Below are positions 27,329 to 36,291 of a DNA stretch of 44,821 bases, piece by piece. Below the pieces are notes generated by a model. That model ran no database searches. It had not been told where the DNA came from and was given only the letters and a program-made list of their open reading frames with translations. The stretch spans positions 1-44,821 of the forward strand of contig CAJTEW010000025.1 of NCBI GenBank assembly GCA_910575605.1, written 5' to 3'. Both the position numbers and the translations under genes were made by a program. This DNA comes from Lachnospiraceae bacterium. GTDB lineage: Bacteria > Bacillota > Clostridia > Lachnospirales > Lachnospiraceae. Each line of letters begins with the position of its first letter. Positions within the stretch are counted from its first letter, which is position 1.

Positions 27329-27433
27329 TCCAAAACAGACTGAAATAACAGACTGACACAAGACAAGATAACGGGGCAGATCCGCTCTGCGGGGCTTGCC
27401 CTGCTATCAAATTTTAAGAACGGAGGTGGTCGA

Positions 27434-28270
27434 ATGTCAGACAACTGGGTAGTCCAGAACTTGGAGAACGCCCTTGACACATGGAATGAAAAGTTAGCCG
27501 AGATATGGCAGCTCATCACCCAATCCCCCGAAACCTTTAAGGGCGGTGCGATATGGAAAGTCATCGTTGACATCCACGGGGCGTTGCAGGCTATCGGGCT
27601 TGCCCTGCTCGTGCTGTTCTTTGTCGTCGGCGTGATGCGTACCTGCGGCGACTTCGCAAGCGTGAAGAAGCCCGAACACGCTTTGAAGCTGTTCATCCGC
27701 TTCGCCCTTGCGAAAGGTGCGGTCACTTACGGCTTGGAGCTGATGATGGCTCTGTTTAAAATCGTGCAGGGCGTGATTTCCGCCATTATGAAAGCCGCAG
27801 GCTTCGGCTCCGCACAAAAAACGGTGCTGCCGACAGAGATTGTGACAGCCGTCGAGGACTGCGGCTTTTTCGAGAGCATCCCTCTATGGGCAGTCACGCT
27901 GATAGGCGGGCTGTTCATCACGGTATTGTCGTTTATTATGATAATGTCCGTGTACGGCAGATTTTTCAAGCTGTACCTTTACACCGCCATCGCCCCCGTG
28001 CCGCTGTCCTCGTTTGCGGGAGAGCCGAGCCAGAGCGTGGGAAAGAGCTTCATCAAGAGCTACTCCGCCGTCTGCCTTGAGGGGGCAATCATCGTGCTTG
28101 CCTGCATCATCTTCTCGGTGTTTGCGGCATCCCCGCCCGCAGTCAACCCCGATGCGGCGGCGGTCACGATGGTATGGGGCTATATCGGGGAATTGGTGTT
28201 CAATATGCTCGTCCTTGTCGGTGCGGTCAAGATGGCAGACCGTGTGGTAAGGGAAATGATGGGCTTGTAA
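27434..28270 (+). CDS. VirB6/TrbL-like conjugation membrane protein
   Basis: 278 residues; ATG at 27434 with GGAGGTGG upstream. Five or more hydrophobic spans (AIGLALLVLFFVVGV, WAVTLIGGLFITVLSFIMI, GAIIVLACIIFSVFA) surround a conserved YTAIAPVPLSSFAGE stretch. This is the VirB6-like channel component of Gram-positive transfer systems. The 105-bp gap before it has a GC-rich fold-prone stretch and no gene. Confidence 0.85.
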   Translation: MSDNWVVQNLENALDTWNEKLAEIWQLITQSPETFKGGAIWKVIVDIHGALQAIGLALLVLFFVVGVMRTCGDFASVKKPEHALKLFIRFALAKGAVTYGLELMMALFKIVQGVISAIMKAAGFGSAQKTVLPTEIVTAVEDCGFFESIPLWAVTLIGGLFITVLSFIMIMSVYGRFFKLYLYTAIAPVPLSSFAGEPSQSVGKSFIKSYSAVCLEGAIIVLACIIFSVFAASPPAVNPDAAAVTMVWGYIGELVFNMLVLVGAVKMADRVVREMMGL

Positions 28271-28296
28271 TTATCCAACAGGAAAGGAAAATTGAA

Positions 28297-28533
28297 ATGA
28301 AAAAAGAAACGAAGTATTGCCAGAATTATAATATCCATCTGTTAAATGGAGAAGTCATTGAGGCTTCCGAAGCCTATGACCTGCCTGCTGAAAAAGGGCT
28401 GGTCGGAAAATTTGGAAAAGCGGACGATAACGAGATATTTGAAATCGGGGATGCCATTTCTGGGTTTGCATATATCCCGAAACGCAGCATCCTCTTTATT
28501 TCGACGGGAGACGTCCGAGAGGGGCGGTGCTGA
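28297..28533 (+). CDS. Hypothetical protein, 78 aa
   Basis: ATG at 28297 after AGGAAAGG. A small soluble beta-rich protein (NYNIHLLNGEVIEASEAYDLPAEKG, ending PKRSILFISTGDVREG). No family recognised. It lies between virB6-like and prgI, one base before the latter start, so it belongs to the transfer operon. Confidence 0.65.
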   Translation: MKKETKYCQNYNIHLLNGEVIEASEAYDLPAEKGLVGKFGKADDNEIFEIGDAISGFAYIPKRSILFISTGDVREGRC

Positions 28534-28534
28534 T

Positions 28535-28999
28535 ATGGAAGTCAAGATAAATAAGGAAATCCGCAACTACACGGAATCCATGTTCTTCGGGCTGTCAATG
28601 CGGCAGTTCCTGTTTTCCGTGCTTGCCTGCGGCGTGGCGGTCGGCTTGTTCTTCCTGCTCCGTGGCAGGTTTGGGACGGAAACAGTAAGCTGGATGTGCA
28701 TCTTGGGGGCTTCCCCTTTTGCGGTCATGGGATTTGTAAGGTACAACGGCATGACCGCCGAGCAGTTTGTTTGGGCATGGGTAAAGTCGCAGTTTCTGAT
28801 GCCGAAGAAGATTTTATTTGTCCCAGAGAATTTATATTACGAAGCGGTGAAGCAGGCACTGGACGCACATGAGAGAGGCTTGCCCGTCGTGCAGGATAAG
28901 AAAAGGAGAAAGAGGAAACGCAGGAAAAAAAGAACAAAGACAGACAGGCGAAAGCAGCCTAAGAAATCAAGAAAGCGTAAGGAGGTAGACCATGATTAA
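28535..28999 (+). CDS. prgI: PrgI family (VirB3-like) membrane protein
   Basis: 154 residues from the ATG at 28535 (GAGGGG upstream). KINKEIRNYTESMFFGLSMRQF followed by two hydrophobic spans (FSVLACGVAVGLFFL, SWMCILGASPFAVMGF) and YNGMTAEQFVWAWV is the PrgI signature. The C-terminus is extremely basic (KKRRKRKRRKK). It should sit at the inner face of the channel with VirB4. Confidence 0.85.
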   Translation: MEVKINKEIRNYTESMFFGLSMRQFLFSVLACGVAVGLFFLLRGRFGTETVSWMCILGASPFAVMGFVRYNGMTAEQFVWAWVKSQFLMPKKILFVPENLYYEAVKQALDAHERGLPVVQDKKRRKRKRRKKRTKTDRRKQPKKSRKRKEVDHD

Positions 29000-30433
29000 G
29001 ACGCTGAAAACGCTGTTTAAGCAGGACAGGGAGAAATTCATTGTGCCGAAGTCGGTGCAGGCGGTCATCCCGTTAAAGACCATGTGGGAGGACGGCATTT
29101 TCCTTGTGGGTAGGAACAAATAGACACCAAAGAGCAGCTTGACAATGACACGGAAGCCCTGCTGACGACGGCAAGGAAGCATCTCTGCCAGTTTGCCGTG
29201 CTGAAGTACCAGCAGATGGACGGACTGAACACCGCCCTGCCGTTCGGCGTGAGGAAGATTGATGCGTTGAGGACGCTGACGACGGAGAGCCTTGCGGTGT
29301 TTATCCCTTTCCGTGTACAGGAAATCTACCATAAGGACGGCGTGTATTACGGGCAGAACGTCATTTCAAAGAACATGATTATCGCCAACCGCCGCCACCT
29401 GTTGAACGGAAATTCCTTTATCCTCGGCGTGTCTGGTGCGGGCAAGTCGTTCACGGCAAAGGAGGAAATGACGAACATCATTCTGACCGACCCCAACGCC
29501 GATGTCTTGGTAATAGACCCCGAACGAGAGTACGCCCCTCTTGTAAAGGCGATGCAGGGCGAGGTTATCCACATCTCGGCGACAAGCGACAACCACATCA
29601 ACGCAATGGACATGAACTCTGATTACGGCGACGGTGCAAACCCCGTCATCTTGAAATCAGAGTTTATTTTGTCTTTGTGCGAACAGCTCATTGGCGGGGC
29701 AAGCCTTGGTGCAAAGCAGAAGTCCATCATCGACCGATGCACGGCGAGCGTCTACCGTTACTACCAGCAGGGCAACTATATGGGTACGCCGCCGACCTTA
29801 CAGGACTTCCGTGAGGAGTTGCTCAAGCAGGACGAGCCAGAAGCGCAGGAAATCGCCCTTGCGATTGAGCTTTTCACGGACGGCTCTCTCAACACCTTTG
29901 CCAAGCATACGAACGTGGACACCCACAGCCGCCTTATCTGCTACGACATTCTGGATTTAGGCAAGCAGTTACAGCCTATCGGTATGCTTGTTGTCCTCGA
30001 CAGCATCTTAAACCGCATCACCCAGAACAGGGCGAAAGGCAGGAACACCTTTATTTTCATTGACGAGATTTACCTGCTCTTTCAGCACGAATACTCGGCA
30101 AACTTCCTTTTTACCCTCTGGAAGCGTGTGCGTAAGTATGGGGCGTACTGCACAGGAATCACGCAGAACGTGGACGACCTCTTGCAGAGCCATACGGCGA
30201 GGACGATGCTTGCCAACAGCGAGTTCATTATCATGCTGAACCAAGCGTCCACGGACAGAATCGAGCTTGCGAAGCTCCTTAACATTTCCGACCTTCAGAT
30301 GAGCTATATCACGAATGTCGGTGCGGGGCAGGGATTATTGAAAGTCGGCAGCTCCCTTGTGCCTTTCGTCAATAAATTCCCACGCAATACGGAACTGTAT
30401 AAACTGATGACGACGAAATTTGGGGAGTGCTAA
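28992..30433 (+). pseudogene. virB4: VirB4/TrbE-like ATPase with internal out-of-frame deletion
   Basis: A normal start (ATG 28992, GGAGG upstream) encodes the usual first 43 residues up to FLVGRNK and then meets TAG at 29121. From 29123, one frame over, the sequence resumes deep inside the family with DTKEQLDNDTEALLTTARKH and stays open for 436 codons. Walker A GVSGAGKS and a Walker B in FIFIDEIYLLF are present. Family members are about 780-800 residues, so roughly 300 codons of the N-terminal domain are missing. The ATPase half could restart from an internal codon, but full function is unlikely. An assembly collapse cannot be excluded. Confidence 0.8.
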
Positions 30434-30447
30434 AAGGAGGGATTTTT

Positions 30448-30852
30448 ATGTCAGAGATAAGGTTTCGCAACGCAGCCCACCGTGATTTTTTTCTGGAAAG
30501 CATGATGAAATGCAAGGTCAACGACTGCTACCACAGGGCATTTTTCTATGTGATGGGGATTGCGGGGGAAACAAGGCAGAACATCAACGCCATGTTCGAT
30601 TTTAAGACGGACTGCATCAAGCCAGAGGGGATGCACGCAGGATGGCAGACGAGCGGCACGGTCAAAGTCTGCCACCTTGCCTTTAACCTCTGGAACGGTT
30701 ACGCCGAGGAGGGGCGTGAGAAACTATTCACGCCAGAGGAATTGTTCTGCTGCGAGTTCGCCCCGTATTTCATGGAGGGCATCAAGGCACGGTATCCCGA
30801 ATATTGCAGGGATTTACCAACGCCCAAGAAGCAGGCAGAGCATACACGGTAG
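30448..30852 (+). CDS. DUF6075-like protein, 134 aa
   Basis: ATG at 30448 with AAAGGAGGG upstream. The pattern EIRFRNAAHRDFFLESMMKCK, FYVMGIAGETRQNI, DFKTDCIKPEGMHAGWQTSG, LFCCEFAPYFMEGIKARYPEYC matches what I recall as DUF6075, a family common in Firmicute mobile elements. It is soluble and of unknown function. Its own frame stops just before the tandem hairpin repeats. Confidence 0.72.
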   Translation: MSEIRFRNAAHRDFFLESMMKCKVNDCYHRAFFYVMGIAGETRQNINAMFDFKTDCIKPEGMHAGWQTSGTVKVCHLAFNLWNGYAEEGREKLFTPEELFCCEFAPYFMEGIKARYPEYCRDLPTPKKQAEHTR

Positions 30853-30875
30853 CTGAAAACAAGAAAAAAGGAAAT

Positions 30876-30975
30876 ACCCTGCGGGCATACCTCTATGCCC
30901 AAAAGCAGGGCAAGAACAAAGAAACACCCTGCGGGCATACCTTTATGCCCAGAAAGCAGGACAGAATAAAGAAAG
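30876..30975 (+). repeat. Two tandem 50-bp units, each a strong hairpin
   Basis: Units begin at 30876 and 30926. In the first, CCCTGC (30877-30882) pairs with GCAGGG (30905-30910) and GGGCATA (30883-30889) with TATGCCC (30894-30900), loop CCTC. The second unit repeats this (30927-30960) with loop CCTT and a one-base longer bulge. The 50-bp period is not a multiple of three, so a continuous repeat protein is not maintained. They sit between the DUF6075-like gene and the sortase gene. Confidence 0.75.
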
Positions 30976-30984
30976 GAATATTTT

Positions 30985-31770
30985 ATGAATCTGAAAAACT
31001 ATAAATGTATTCTCTGTATTACCGCCGCTGTTACATTTTTAGGAGCAGCGGTTTTTTGTGGCTTTAAGATTTATAGCCATTACCAGCAGATAGACGAGCA
31101 GACGGAAGCCTTTGCGGAGATTGCAAAGGTCGTGGAGAACGCCGAGCCAGAGGAAGAACTGCCCAGAGATAAGGATACGCCCGTCAGCGAGGGAGAGGAT
31201 ATTCTTGCAAAGTACAAGGAACTGTATTTGCAGAATGAGGATATGGTCGGGTGGATTGCCATAGACGGAACAAGCATCAACTACCCCGTCATGCAGAGCA
31301 GGAACAGCCCGAATTTCTATCTGAAGCACAGCTTTGAAAAGGAATACAGCGATTTGGGAGTGCCGTATATCCAAGAGGACTGCGACCTTGCGGCAAGTGA
31401 TAATCTGGTTATCTACGGACACCACATCAAAGGCGGCAGGATGTTCGGGGCGTTGGAAGATTATAAATCCAAGAGCTTTTATGAGAAACACAGGAATATC
31501 CAGTTTGACACCCTCACGGAGCAGGCAGAGTATGAAATTATTGCTGTTTTTAAGACCGTGGCGTACAGCTCGGAGGGCTACCGCTACTATGATTTTGTCA
31601 ATGCGGAGAATGAAAAAGAATTTAATGCCTTTGTCGGGAAGTGTAAGGAACTTGCCTTGTATGATACGGGCGTGACCGCTGAATATGGGGATAAGCTCAT
31701 TACCCTGTCCACCTGCGAATACTCCGCACAGAACGGCAGGCTTGCCGTGGTGGCGAAAAAAGCAGACTGA
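30985..31770 (+). CDS. Class B sortase
   Basis: 261 residues; ATG at 30985. One N-terminal membrane anchor (CILCITAAVTFLGAAVFCGF) precedes the catalytic domain. The His is in IYGHHIKGG (146), the Cys in TLSTCEYS (244) and the Arg in NGRLAVV (252). DMVGWIAIDGTSINYPV is the usual class B entry motif. It should cut the TPKTG motif of the adhesin encoded at 2139 and link it to peptidoglycan. The two tandem hairpins just upstream may control its transcript. Confidence 0.9.
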   Translation: MNLKNYKCILCITAAVTFLGAAVFCGFKIYSHYQQIDEQTEAFAEIAKVVENAEPEEELPRDKDTPVSEGEDILAKYKELYLQNEDMVGWIAIDGTSINYPVMQSRNSPNFYLKHSFEKEYSDLGVPYIQEDCDLAASDNLVIYGHHIKGGRMFGALEDYKSKSFYEKHRNIQFDTLTEQAEYEIIAVFKTVAYSSEGYRYYDFVNAENEKEFNAFVGKCKELALYDTGVTAEYGDKLITLSTCEYSAQNGRLAVVAKKAD

Positions 31771-31808
31771 CATGACCGCAAATCTTCTGGGAAAGGAGGT
31801 CGGATTTT

Positions 31809-33680
31809 ATGGCTGATATAAAGACCAGAGATGCGGTCAAAGGTACGATTAAAACTTTAGACAAAGCCGCCATAGCAGGCAGTCGAATGAAATCCGCTTA
31901 CGCTAAGACAAAGGACAAGGCGGAGCAGGGATATTATGCAGAGGAAAATTCCCCCACGGAATATGCCGCCGACAAGGTTTCCCATGCTTCGGGATGTATC
32001 AAGGACGAGGGCATCCACCAATTCAATAAGCAGGGACAGAAAAACGCCGAAGCCACAAGAGAGAATATCGGTAAAGTAAAGGATAAAATCGCCGACTTTA
32101 AGGCAAAGCGGGCGAAGAAAGCCGCAGAGCAGAAAACAATGCGGAATAAGGCAGGACAAAACGCCATGCGTACAATGGGACAGGACGGCTTGCAGGAGGT
32201 TCAAGGGACTGCAAGCCGTCCCGCTGTTTCTGCTACTCATTCTACTCCTGTCAAGACCGAAACGCCCCAGACGGCGGCAAACTCACTAATAAAGACCAGA
32301 CAACAGGGAAGCCCCCTGCGGGGATACCATGATGCCATTCGGCGGGGACAAGGAAAGCAGACGATAAAGACAACCGCCAGAAATGCGGAAAAGTCCGTCA
32401 AGACCACAGCAAAAGGGACGGTCAAGGCGACGGAAAAAGGCGTGAAAACTGCAAAGGCGACATCCAAGACAGCGATTAAGACCACGGAGCAGACTGCAAA
32501 GGCGGCGCAGAAAACGGCGAAAGCATCTGCCAAAGCCGCCCAGAAAGCGGCGCAGACAACGAAAGCCACTGCAAAGGCGACAGCCGAAGCGACGAAAGCC
32601 ACGGTCAAGGCTACCATTGCGGCGGTCAAGGCAATCATAGCGGGGACAAAAGCGTTGATTTCTGCCCTTATCGCGGGCGGCTGGATTGCCATTGTGATAA
32701 TCATTATCGTCGTCCTGCTTGGGTGCGCCGTTTCCCTGTTCGGGGGCGGCAGCGACAGCACTTCCTATACCCCTGTCAGTGCGGAAGTGGAAGCCTACAC
32801 GCCGCTGATACAAAAGTATGCGAAGCAGTACGGCATCCCCGAATATGTGGAGCTTATCAAGGCGGTGATGATGCAGGAAAGCGGTGGACGTGGACTTGAC
32901 CCGATGCAGGCGGCGGAGGGGAGCTTCAACAAGAGATACCCCCATGAGCCGAACGGCATCAAAGACCCAGAATATTCCATCGAGTGCGGCGTGCAGGAAC
33001 TGAAAGCCGCCCTTGTTTCAGCCGAGGTGGAGAACCCGATTGATATGGAGCGCATCAAGCTCGCCTTGCAGGGCTACAACTTCGGCAACGGGTATATTTC
33101 ATGGGCAAAGACCAACTACGGCGGCTATTCCTATGCAAATGCGGTGGAGTTTTCCGCTATGCAGGCACAGCGGCTCGGTTGGGAGAAATACGGCGACACG
33201 CAGTACCCCGCCCATGTGCTGCGCTACTATCCATACGGGAGGGCGTTTACAAGCGGAGGAAACCAAGCCATTGTGGAGGTTGCATTGACGCAGCTCGGCA
33301 ACGAGGGAGGTCAGCCTTATTGGAGCTGGTACGGCTTTGGCGGGCGTGTGGAATGGTGTGCATGTTTTGTGTCGTGGTGTGCCGACCAGTGCGGCTATCT
33401 GGAAAGCGGCATTATCCCGAAATTTTCCCTTTGCTCAGACGGCGTAAACTGGTTTAAGAGCAAAGGACAGTGGCAGGATAAGAACTATGAGCCGCAGGCA
33501 GGCGACCTTATTTTCTTTGATTGGGGGAGCGACGGTTCAATCGACCATGTGGGAATCGTGGAGAAATGCGAGAATGGAACGGTCTACACCGTGGAGGGCA
33601 ACTCTGGGGATGCCTGCAAACAGCGGAGCTATCCAGTCGGGAGCGGCTCAATATACGGCTACGGATGTCCAAACTATTAG
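31809..33680 (+). CDS. CD1108-type bifunctional cell-wall hydrolase
   Basis: 623 residues; ATG at 31809 with AAAGGAGG. Residues 1-280 are Lys/Ala/Thr-rich and coiled (repeated TAKAAQKTAKA-like segments). A membrane span (WIAIVIIIIVVLLGCAVSLF) lies near 295-315. A lysozyme-like domain follows, with its catalytic Glu in MMQESGGRG. A C-terminal CHAP/NlpC-type domain has Cys in EWCACFVSWCADQ and His in IDHVGIVEK. This VirB1-like enzyme opens the wall for the transfer channel. It is the last transfer gene here. Confidence 0.88.
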   Translation: MADIKTRDAVKGTIKTLDKAAIAGSRMKSAYAKTKDKAEQGYYAEENSPTEYAADKVSHASGCIKDEGIHQFNKQGQKNAEATRENIGKVKDKIADFKAKRAKKAAEQKTMRNKAGQNAMRTMGQDGLQEVQGTASRPAVSATHSTPVKTETPQTAANSLIKTRQQGSPLRGYHDAIRRGQGKQTIKTTARNAEKSVKTTAKGTVKATEKGVKTAKATSKTAIKTTEQTAKAAQKTAKASAKAAQKAAQTTKATAKATAEATKATVKATIAAVKAIIAGTKALISALIAGGWIAIVIIIIVVLLGCAVSLFGGGSDSTSYTPVSAEVEAYTPLIQKYAKQYGIPEYVELIKAVMMQESGGRGLDPMQAAEGSFNKRYPHEPNGIKDPEYSIECGVQELKAALVSAEVENPIDMERIKLALQGYNFGNGYISWAKTNYGGYSYANAVEFSAMQAQRLGWEKYGDTQYPAHVLRYYPYGRAFTSGGNQAIVEVALTQLGNEGGQPYWSWYGFGGRVEWCACFVSWCADQCGYLESGIIPKFSLCSDGVNWFKSKGQWQDKNYEPQAGDLIFFDWGSDGSIDHVGIVEKCENGTVYTVEGNSGDACKQRSYPVGSGSIYGYGCPNY

Positions 33681-33700
33681 TTGAACAAGGTAAAAGGAAA

Positions 33701-33719
33701 CCAGAGGTCAATCCTCTGG
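33701..33719. terminator. Bidirectional terminator between convergent genes
   Basis: CCAGAGG-TCAAT-CCTCTGG, a perfect 7-bp stem. On the plus strand CTGCTCTTTTG follows; on the minus strand TTTCCTTTTA follows. It separates the hydrolase gene from the reverse-strand HTH gene. Confidence 0.65.
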
Positions 33720-34064
33720 CTGCTCTTTTGCCTTACATATCCCCTGCGCCGTCCCTGCTATGATTGTCAGCTCTGAATCATCGAATGTGTCAAAGAGTGA
33801 GTCCAACTGTCGGCGGAGTGAAGATTTTTGTATGTGTTTATCGGAAAATATGTATTGGTCAGCCGAGATGTCAAACATTGTGATAAGTTGGATGAATAGC
33901 ATAAATCTTGGCTGCTGTCCCTCTTTTTCGATAGACTGGAGGTATCTTGGCGTAATGTCAAGCTGTTCGGCTAATTCCTCTCTTGTCAGACCATTTTTTT
34001 CACGGGCATCCTTGATTGCTTCTCCAAAAGGCATAAAGTCAAAAGTTTCTGGTACTTCATTCAT
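33708..34064 (-). CDS. XRE-family HTH regulator
   Basis: 118 residues on the minus strand, with GAGGTGAT before its ATG. The HTH covers about residues 12-66 (FGEAIKDAREKNGLTREELAEQLDITPRYLQSIEKEGQQPRF). The C-terminal region is helical (DSLFDTFDDSELTIIAGTAQGIC). Similar proteins are standard regulators in Tn1549-like elements. It diverges from vanR, so it is not VanU in the usual same-strand position. An inverted repeat at 34145-34177 could be its operator. Confidence 0.82.
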   Translation of the reverse strand: MNEVPETFDFMPFGEAIKDAREKNGLTREELAEQLDITPRYLQSIEKEGQQPRFMLFIQLITMFDISADQYIFSDKHIQKSSLRRQLDSLFDTFDDSELTIIAGTAQGICKAKEQPED

Positions 34065-34144
34065 AAAGTATCACCTCATTTTTCGTAAAAGTTCATACAG
34101 ATATTTTACGGAAATCAAAGTTCTTATGAAACGAGGTGACATTT

Positions 34145-34177
34145 CTACATATAGGATATATGATTTCCTATGTATAG
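34145..34177. promoter_or_regulatory. Imperfect palindrome, possible HTH operator
   Basis: CTACATATAGGA (34145-34156) and TCCTATGTATAG (34166-34177) are complementary at 10 of 12 positions around a 9-nt spacer. It lies between the divergent HTH and vanR genes. Operator function is inferred from position. Confidence 0.4.
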
Positions 34178-34220
34178 AAGCGAAAGAACTATCCCCTCTT
34201 TTTTATCCCCTTGCATAGAG

Positions 34221-34249
34221 TTGTTATTATTCTTTATAGCGTATATAAT
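34221..34249 (+). promoter_or_regulatory. Promoter candidate toward vanR
   Basis: TTGTTA (34221-34226), 17-base spacer, TATAAT (34244-34249). It would give a leader of about 145 nt for vanRS that includes the TCTTA box at 34319. Confidence 0.5.
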
Positions 34250-34318
34250 AATAATCGCAATCAAAATATGATACGGAAATTACAGAGATACCTTGAATCT
34301 ATACGGCGATTAGGAAAA

Positions 34319-34334
34319 TCTTAACAATTTCTTA
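34319..34334 (+). promoter_or_regulatory. Putative VanR box before vanR
   Basis: TCTTA-N6-TCTTA with 11-bp phasing (34319-34323 and 34330-34334), as expected for OmpR-class regulators binding one DNA face. The same phasing and similar bases recur at 36246-36261 before vanG. A weak TAAAAT (34369-34374) lies downstream. Confidence 0.5.
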
Positions 34335-34401
34335 TTGGAAAGTGCAGGATTGCTTATGTGCAATTTAGTAAAATAAAACAAAAGGAAAGGAATGGACTGA
34401 T

Positions 34402-35097
34402 ATGGAGAATAAAATACTGATTGTAGATGATGAACAGGAAATAGCAGACCTTGTTTCCCTTTATCTTGAAAATGAGAATTTTACTGTATATAAATTTTAT
34501 AATGCCAAAGATGCAATGGCTTGTATTGAAAGTGAAACCCTTGATTTGGCAATTTTGGATGTTATGCTGCCTGATATGAACGGTTTCCAAATATGCAAAA
34601 AGATAAGGGAGAAATATCGCTATCCAGTGATAATGCTCACGGCAAAGGGAGAGGAAATTGATAAAATAACGGGATTAACATTAGGGGCAGACGATTATAT
34701 TACGAAACCGTTTTTGCCTTTAGAATTGGTCGCTCGTGTGAAAGCCCAACTAAGGAGATATAAAAAATACAATGTGGGAAATGAGCCAGAGGAAGATATT
34801 TTGATTCATTCTGGTTTAGTTCTAAATGTGAAAACGCATGAGTGTACTTTAAATGAAAAGCCTCTTTCATTAACGCCTACGGAGTTTTCTATATTACGGA
34901 TTTTGTGTCAGCAGAAAGGAAATGTAGTCAGTTCGGAGGAACTTTTTCATCAAATATGGGGGGATGAATATTTCAGTAAAAGCAATAACACCATTACTGT
35001 TCATATTCGGCATCTTCGTGAGAAAATGGGAGATTCATTTGAAGAACCACAATATATAAAAACAGTCTGGGGGTGTGGATACAAAATTGAAAATTAA
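34402..35097 (+). CDS. vanR: VanR-type response regulator
   Basis: 231 residues, OmpR class. Receiver residues are visible: acidic pair D9/D10, phospho-acceptor Asp53 in LAILDVMLP, Thr in MLTAKG and Lys in TKPF. A C-terminal winged helix follows (LTPTEFSILRILCQQKGNVVS, TVHIRHLREKMG, TVWGCGYKI). With VanS it should activate the vanG operon when glycopeptide is sensed. AAGGAAAGGA precedes the ATG. The gene is AT-rich like the rest of the van cluster. Confidence 0.92.
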   Translation: MENKILIVDDEQEIADLVSLYLENENFTVYKFYNAKDAMACIESETLDLAILDVMLPDMNGFQICKKIREKYRYPVIMLTAKGEEIDKITGLTLGADDYITKPFLPLELVARVKAQLRRYKKYNVGNEPEEDILIHSGLVLNVKTHECTLNEKPLSLTPTEFSILRILCQQKGNVVSSEELFHQIWGDEYFSKSNNTITVHIRHLREKMGDSFEEPQYIKTVWGCGYKIEN

Positions 35098-36229
35098 GAT
35101 TTCAAAGACAACTACACTAATTGGCACTTGTATCCTCGGCATTGCTGCTTGTTTTGGATTGTATTATCTGGTAGATAAGGTTTGGAACGGCTTTTTTGTG
35201 GATTGGTTCACGGCTAAGTACATGAATACGCATGAGGTTTATTCTGCTGATGTGGGAAAAGATATTCTTGTTACAGAGCCTTTGTGGTCGGAGCTGAAAG
35301 TATTTATCTTGACAGTTCTGATTATAATCGTACTTATCTGCATTGCAATTACTTTTGCGGTTGCAAATTTACATGCAAAGGCAGAAGTGAGAAAATCCAT
35401 CACTGCGACTTCGGTGATGCTGCATGACTTTATGATAGAAGAAAAAGGAAATATAGATATTTTTCCAAAAGAGTATGCCGAAATTTCAGCCCAGATGTCC
35501 GAAATAAAATCCACGATGCAGCGGCATGAACAAATGTTAAAGGAAGAAGCAAGCAGAAAAAATGATTTGATTGCTTACCTTGCACATGATTTAAAGACAC
35601 CGCTTACCTCTGTTATCGGATATTTAGCATTATTGGATGAAGCACAGGATATGCCGATAGAACAAAAAACAAAATATGTAAATATTGCATTAAGCAAAGC
35701 ACTTCGTTTAGAAAAGCTTATCAACGAATTTTTTGATATAACAAGATATAATCTGCAACAAATTGATTTGGAAAAAGAATCTATAAACCTCTGTCATATG
35801 TTGGTTCAAATGACAGATGAATTTTACCCGCTGTTAAATGCTCATGGTAATCAAACAGAGGTATGTGTTGATGAAGAAGTAACGGTTTATGGGGATTCTA
35901 TGAAGTTAGCCAGAGTTTTCAATAACATTTTAAAAAATGCGATTTATTACAGTTACCCAGATACGATAATTAAAATATGGGCTGAAAGCACAGATACGGA
36001 TGTTTGGATTTATTTTTGCAATAAAGGAAAGACAATTCCTGCAGGTAAGTTAAATTCTATTTTTGAGAAGTTTTTCCGTATGGATGAAGCACGTTCGACG
36101 AATACGGGAGGTGCAGGATTGGGGCTGGCGATTGCAAAAGAAATCATAACACTGCATGGAGGTAAAATTACTGCCGAAAGTGAAAACGAATCAACAACTT
36201 TCCATATCTCTTTACCTATAACACATTAG
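35075..36229 (+). CDS. vanS: VanS-type sensor histidine kinase
   Basis: 384 residues; GTG start at 35075 overlapping vanR by 23 nt. Two membrane spans (about 12-33 and 76-98) flank a short outside loop. The H-box is LAHDLKTPLTSVIGY with His171. N-box (FNNILKNAIYYS), FF segment (FEKFFRMDEARS) and G-box (GGAGLGLAIAKEI) complete the kinase. It should phosphorylate VanR in response to glycopeptide or cell-wall damage. Confidence 0.9.
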   Translation: MDTKLKIKISKTTTLIGTCILGIAACFGLYYLVDKVWNGFFVDWFTAKYMNTHEVYSADVGKDILVTEPLWSELKVFILTVLIIIVLICIAITFAVANLHAKAEVRKSITATSVMLHDFMIEEKGNIDIFPKEYAEISAQMSEIKSTMQRHEQMLKEEASRKNDLIAYLAHDLKTPLTSVIGYLALLDEAQDMPIEQKTKYVNIALSKALRLEKLINEFFDITRYNLQQIDLEKESINLCHMLVQMTDEFYPLLNAHGNQTEVCVDEEVTVYGDSMKLARVFNNILKNAIYYSYPDTIIKIWAESTDTDVWIYFCNKGKTIPAGKLNSIFEKFFRMDEARSTNTGGAGLGLAIAKEIITLHGGKITAESENESTTFHISLPITH

Positions 36230-36245
36230 TAAAATATATAGGCTC

Positions 36246-36261
36246 TCTTAGCATTTTCTTA
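36246..36261 (+). promoter_or_regulatory. Putative VanR box before vanG
   Basis: TCTTA (36246-36250) and TCTTA (36257-36261), 11 bp apart, matching the box before vanR. Part of it, TAGCATTTTCTTA, is repeated at 40319-40331 after vanT. It suggests the resistance genes have their own VanR-driven promoter. Confidence 0.5.
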
Positions 36262-36291
36262 GGAATTAGAAAATTGAATATTAAAGTATGG

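Noticed and set aside
30876-30975. CRISPR-like array
   Set aside because: Only two contiguous units with no spacers and no cas genes in the window.
30804-31004. ORF across the tandem hairpins
   Set aside because: Starts at a TTG without a ribosome site and the 50-bp period shifts frame between units, so the repeated peptide is not maintained.
34126-34218. 30-codon ORF in the HTH-vanR gap
   Set aside because: No ribosome site, and it overlaps the palindrome at 34145-34177; more likely regulatory DNA.
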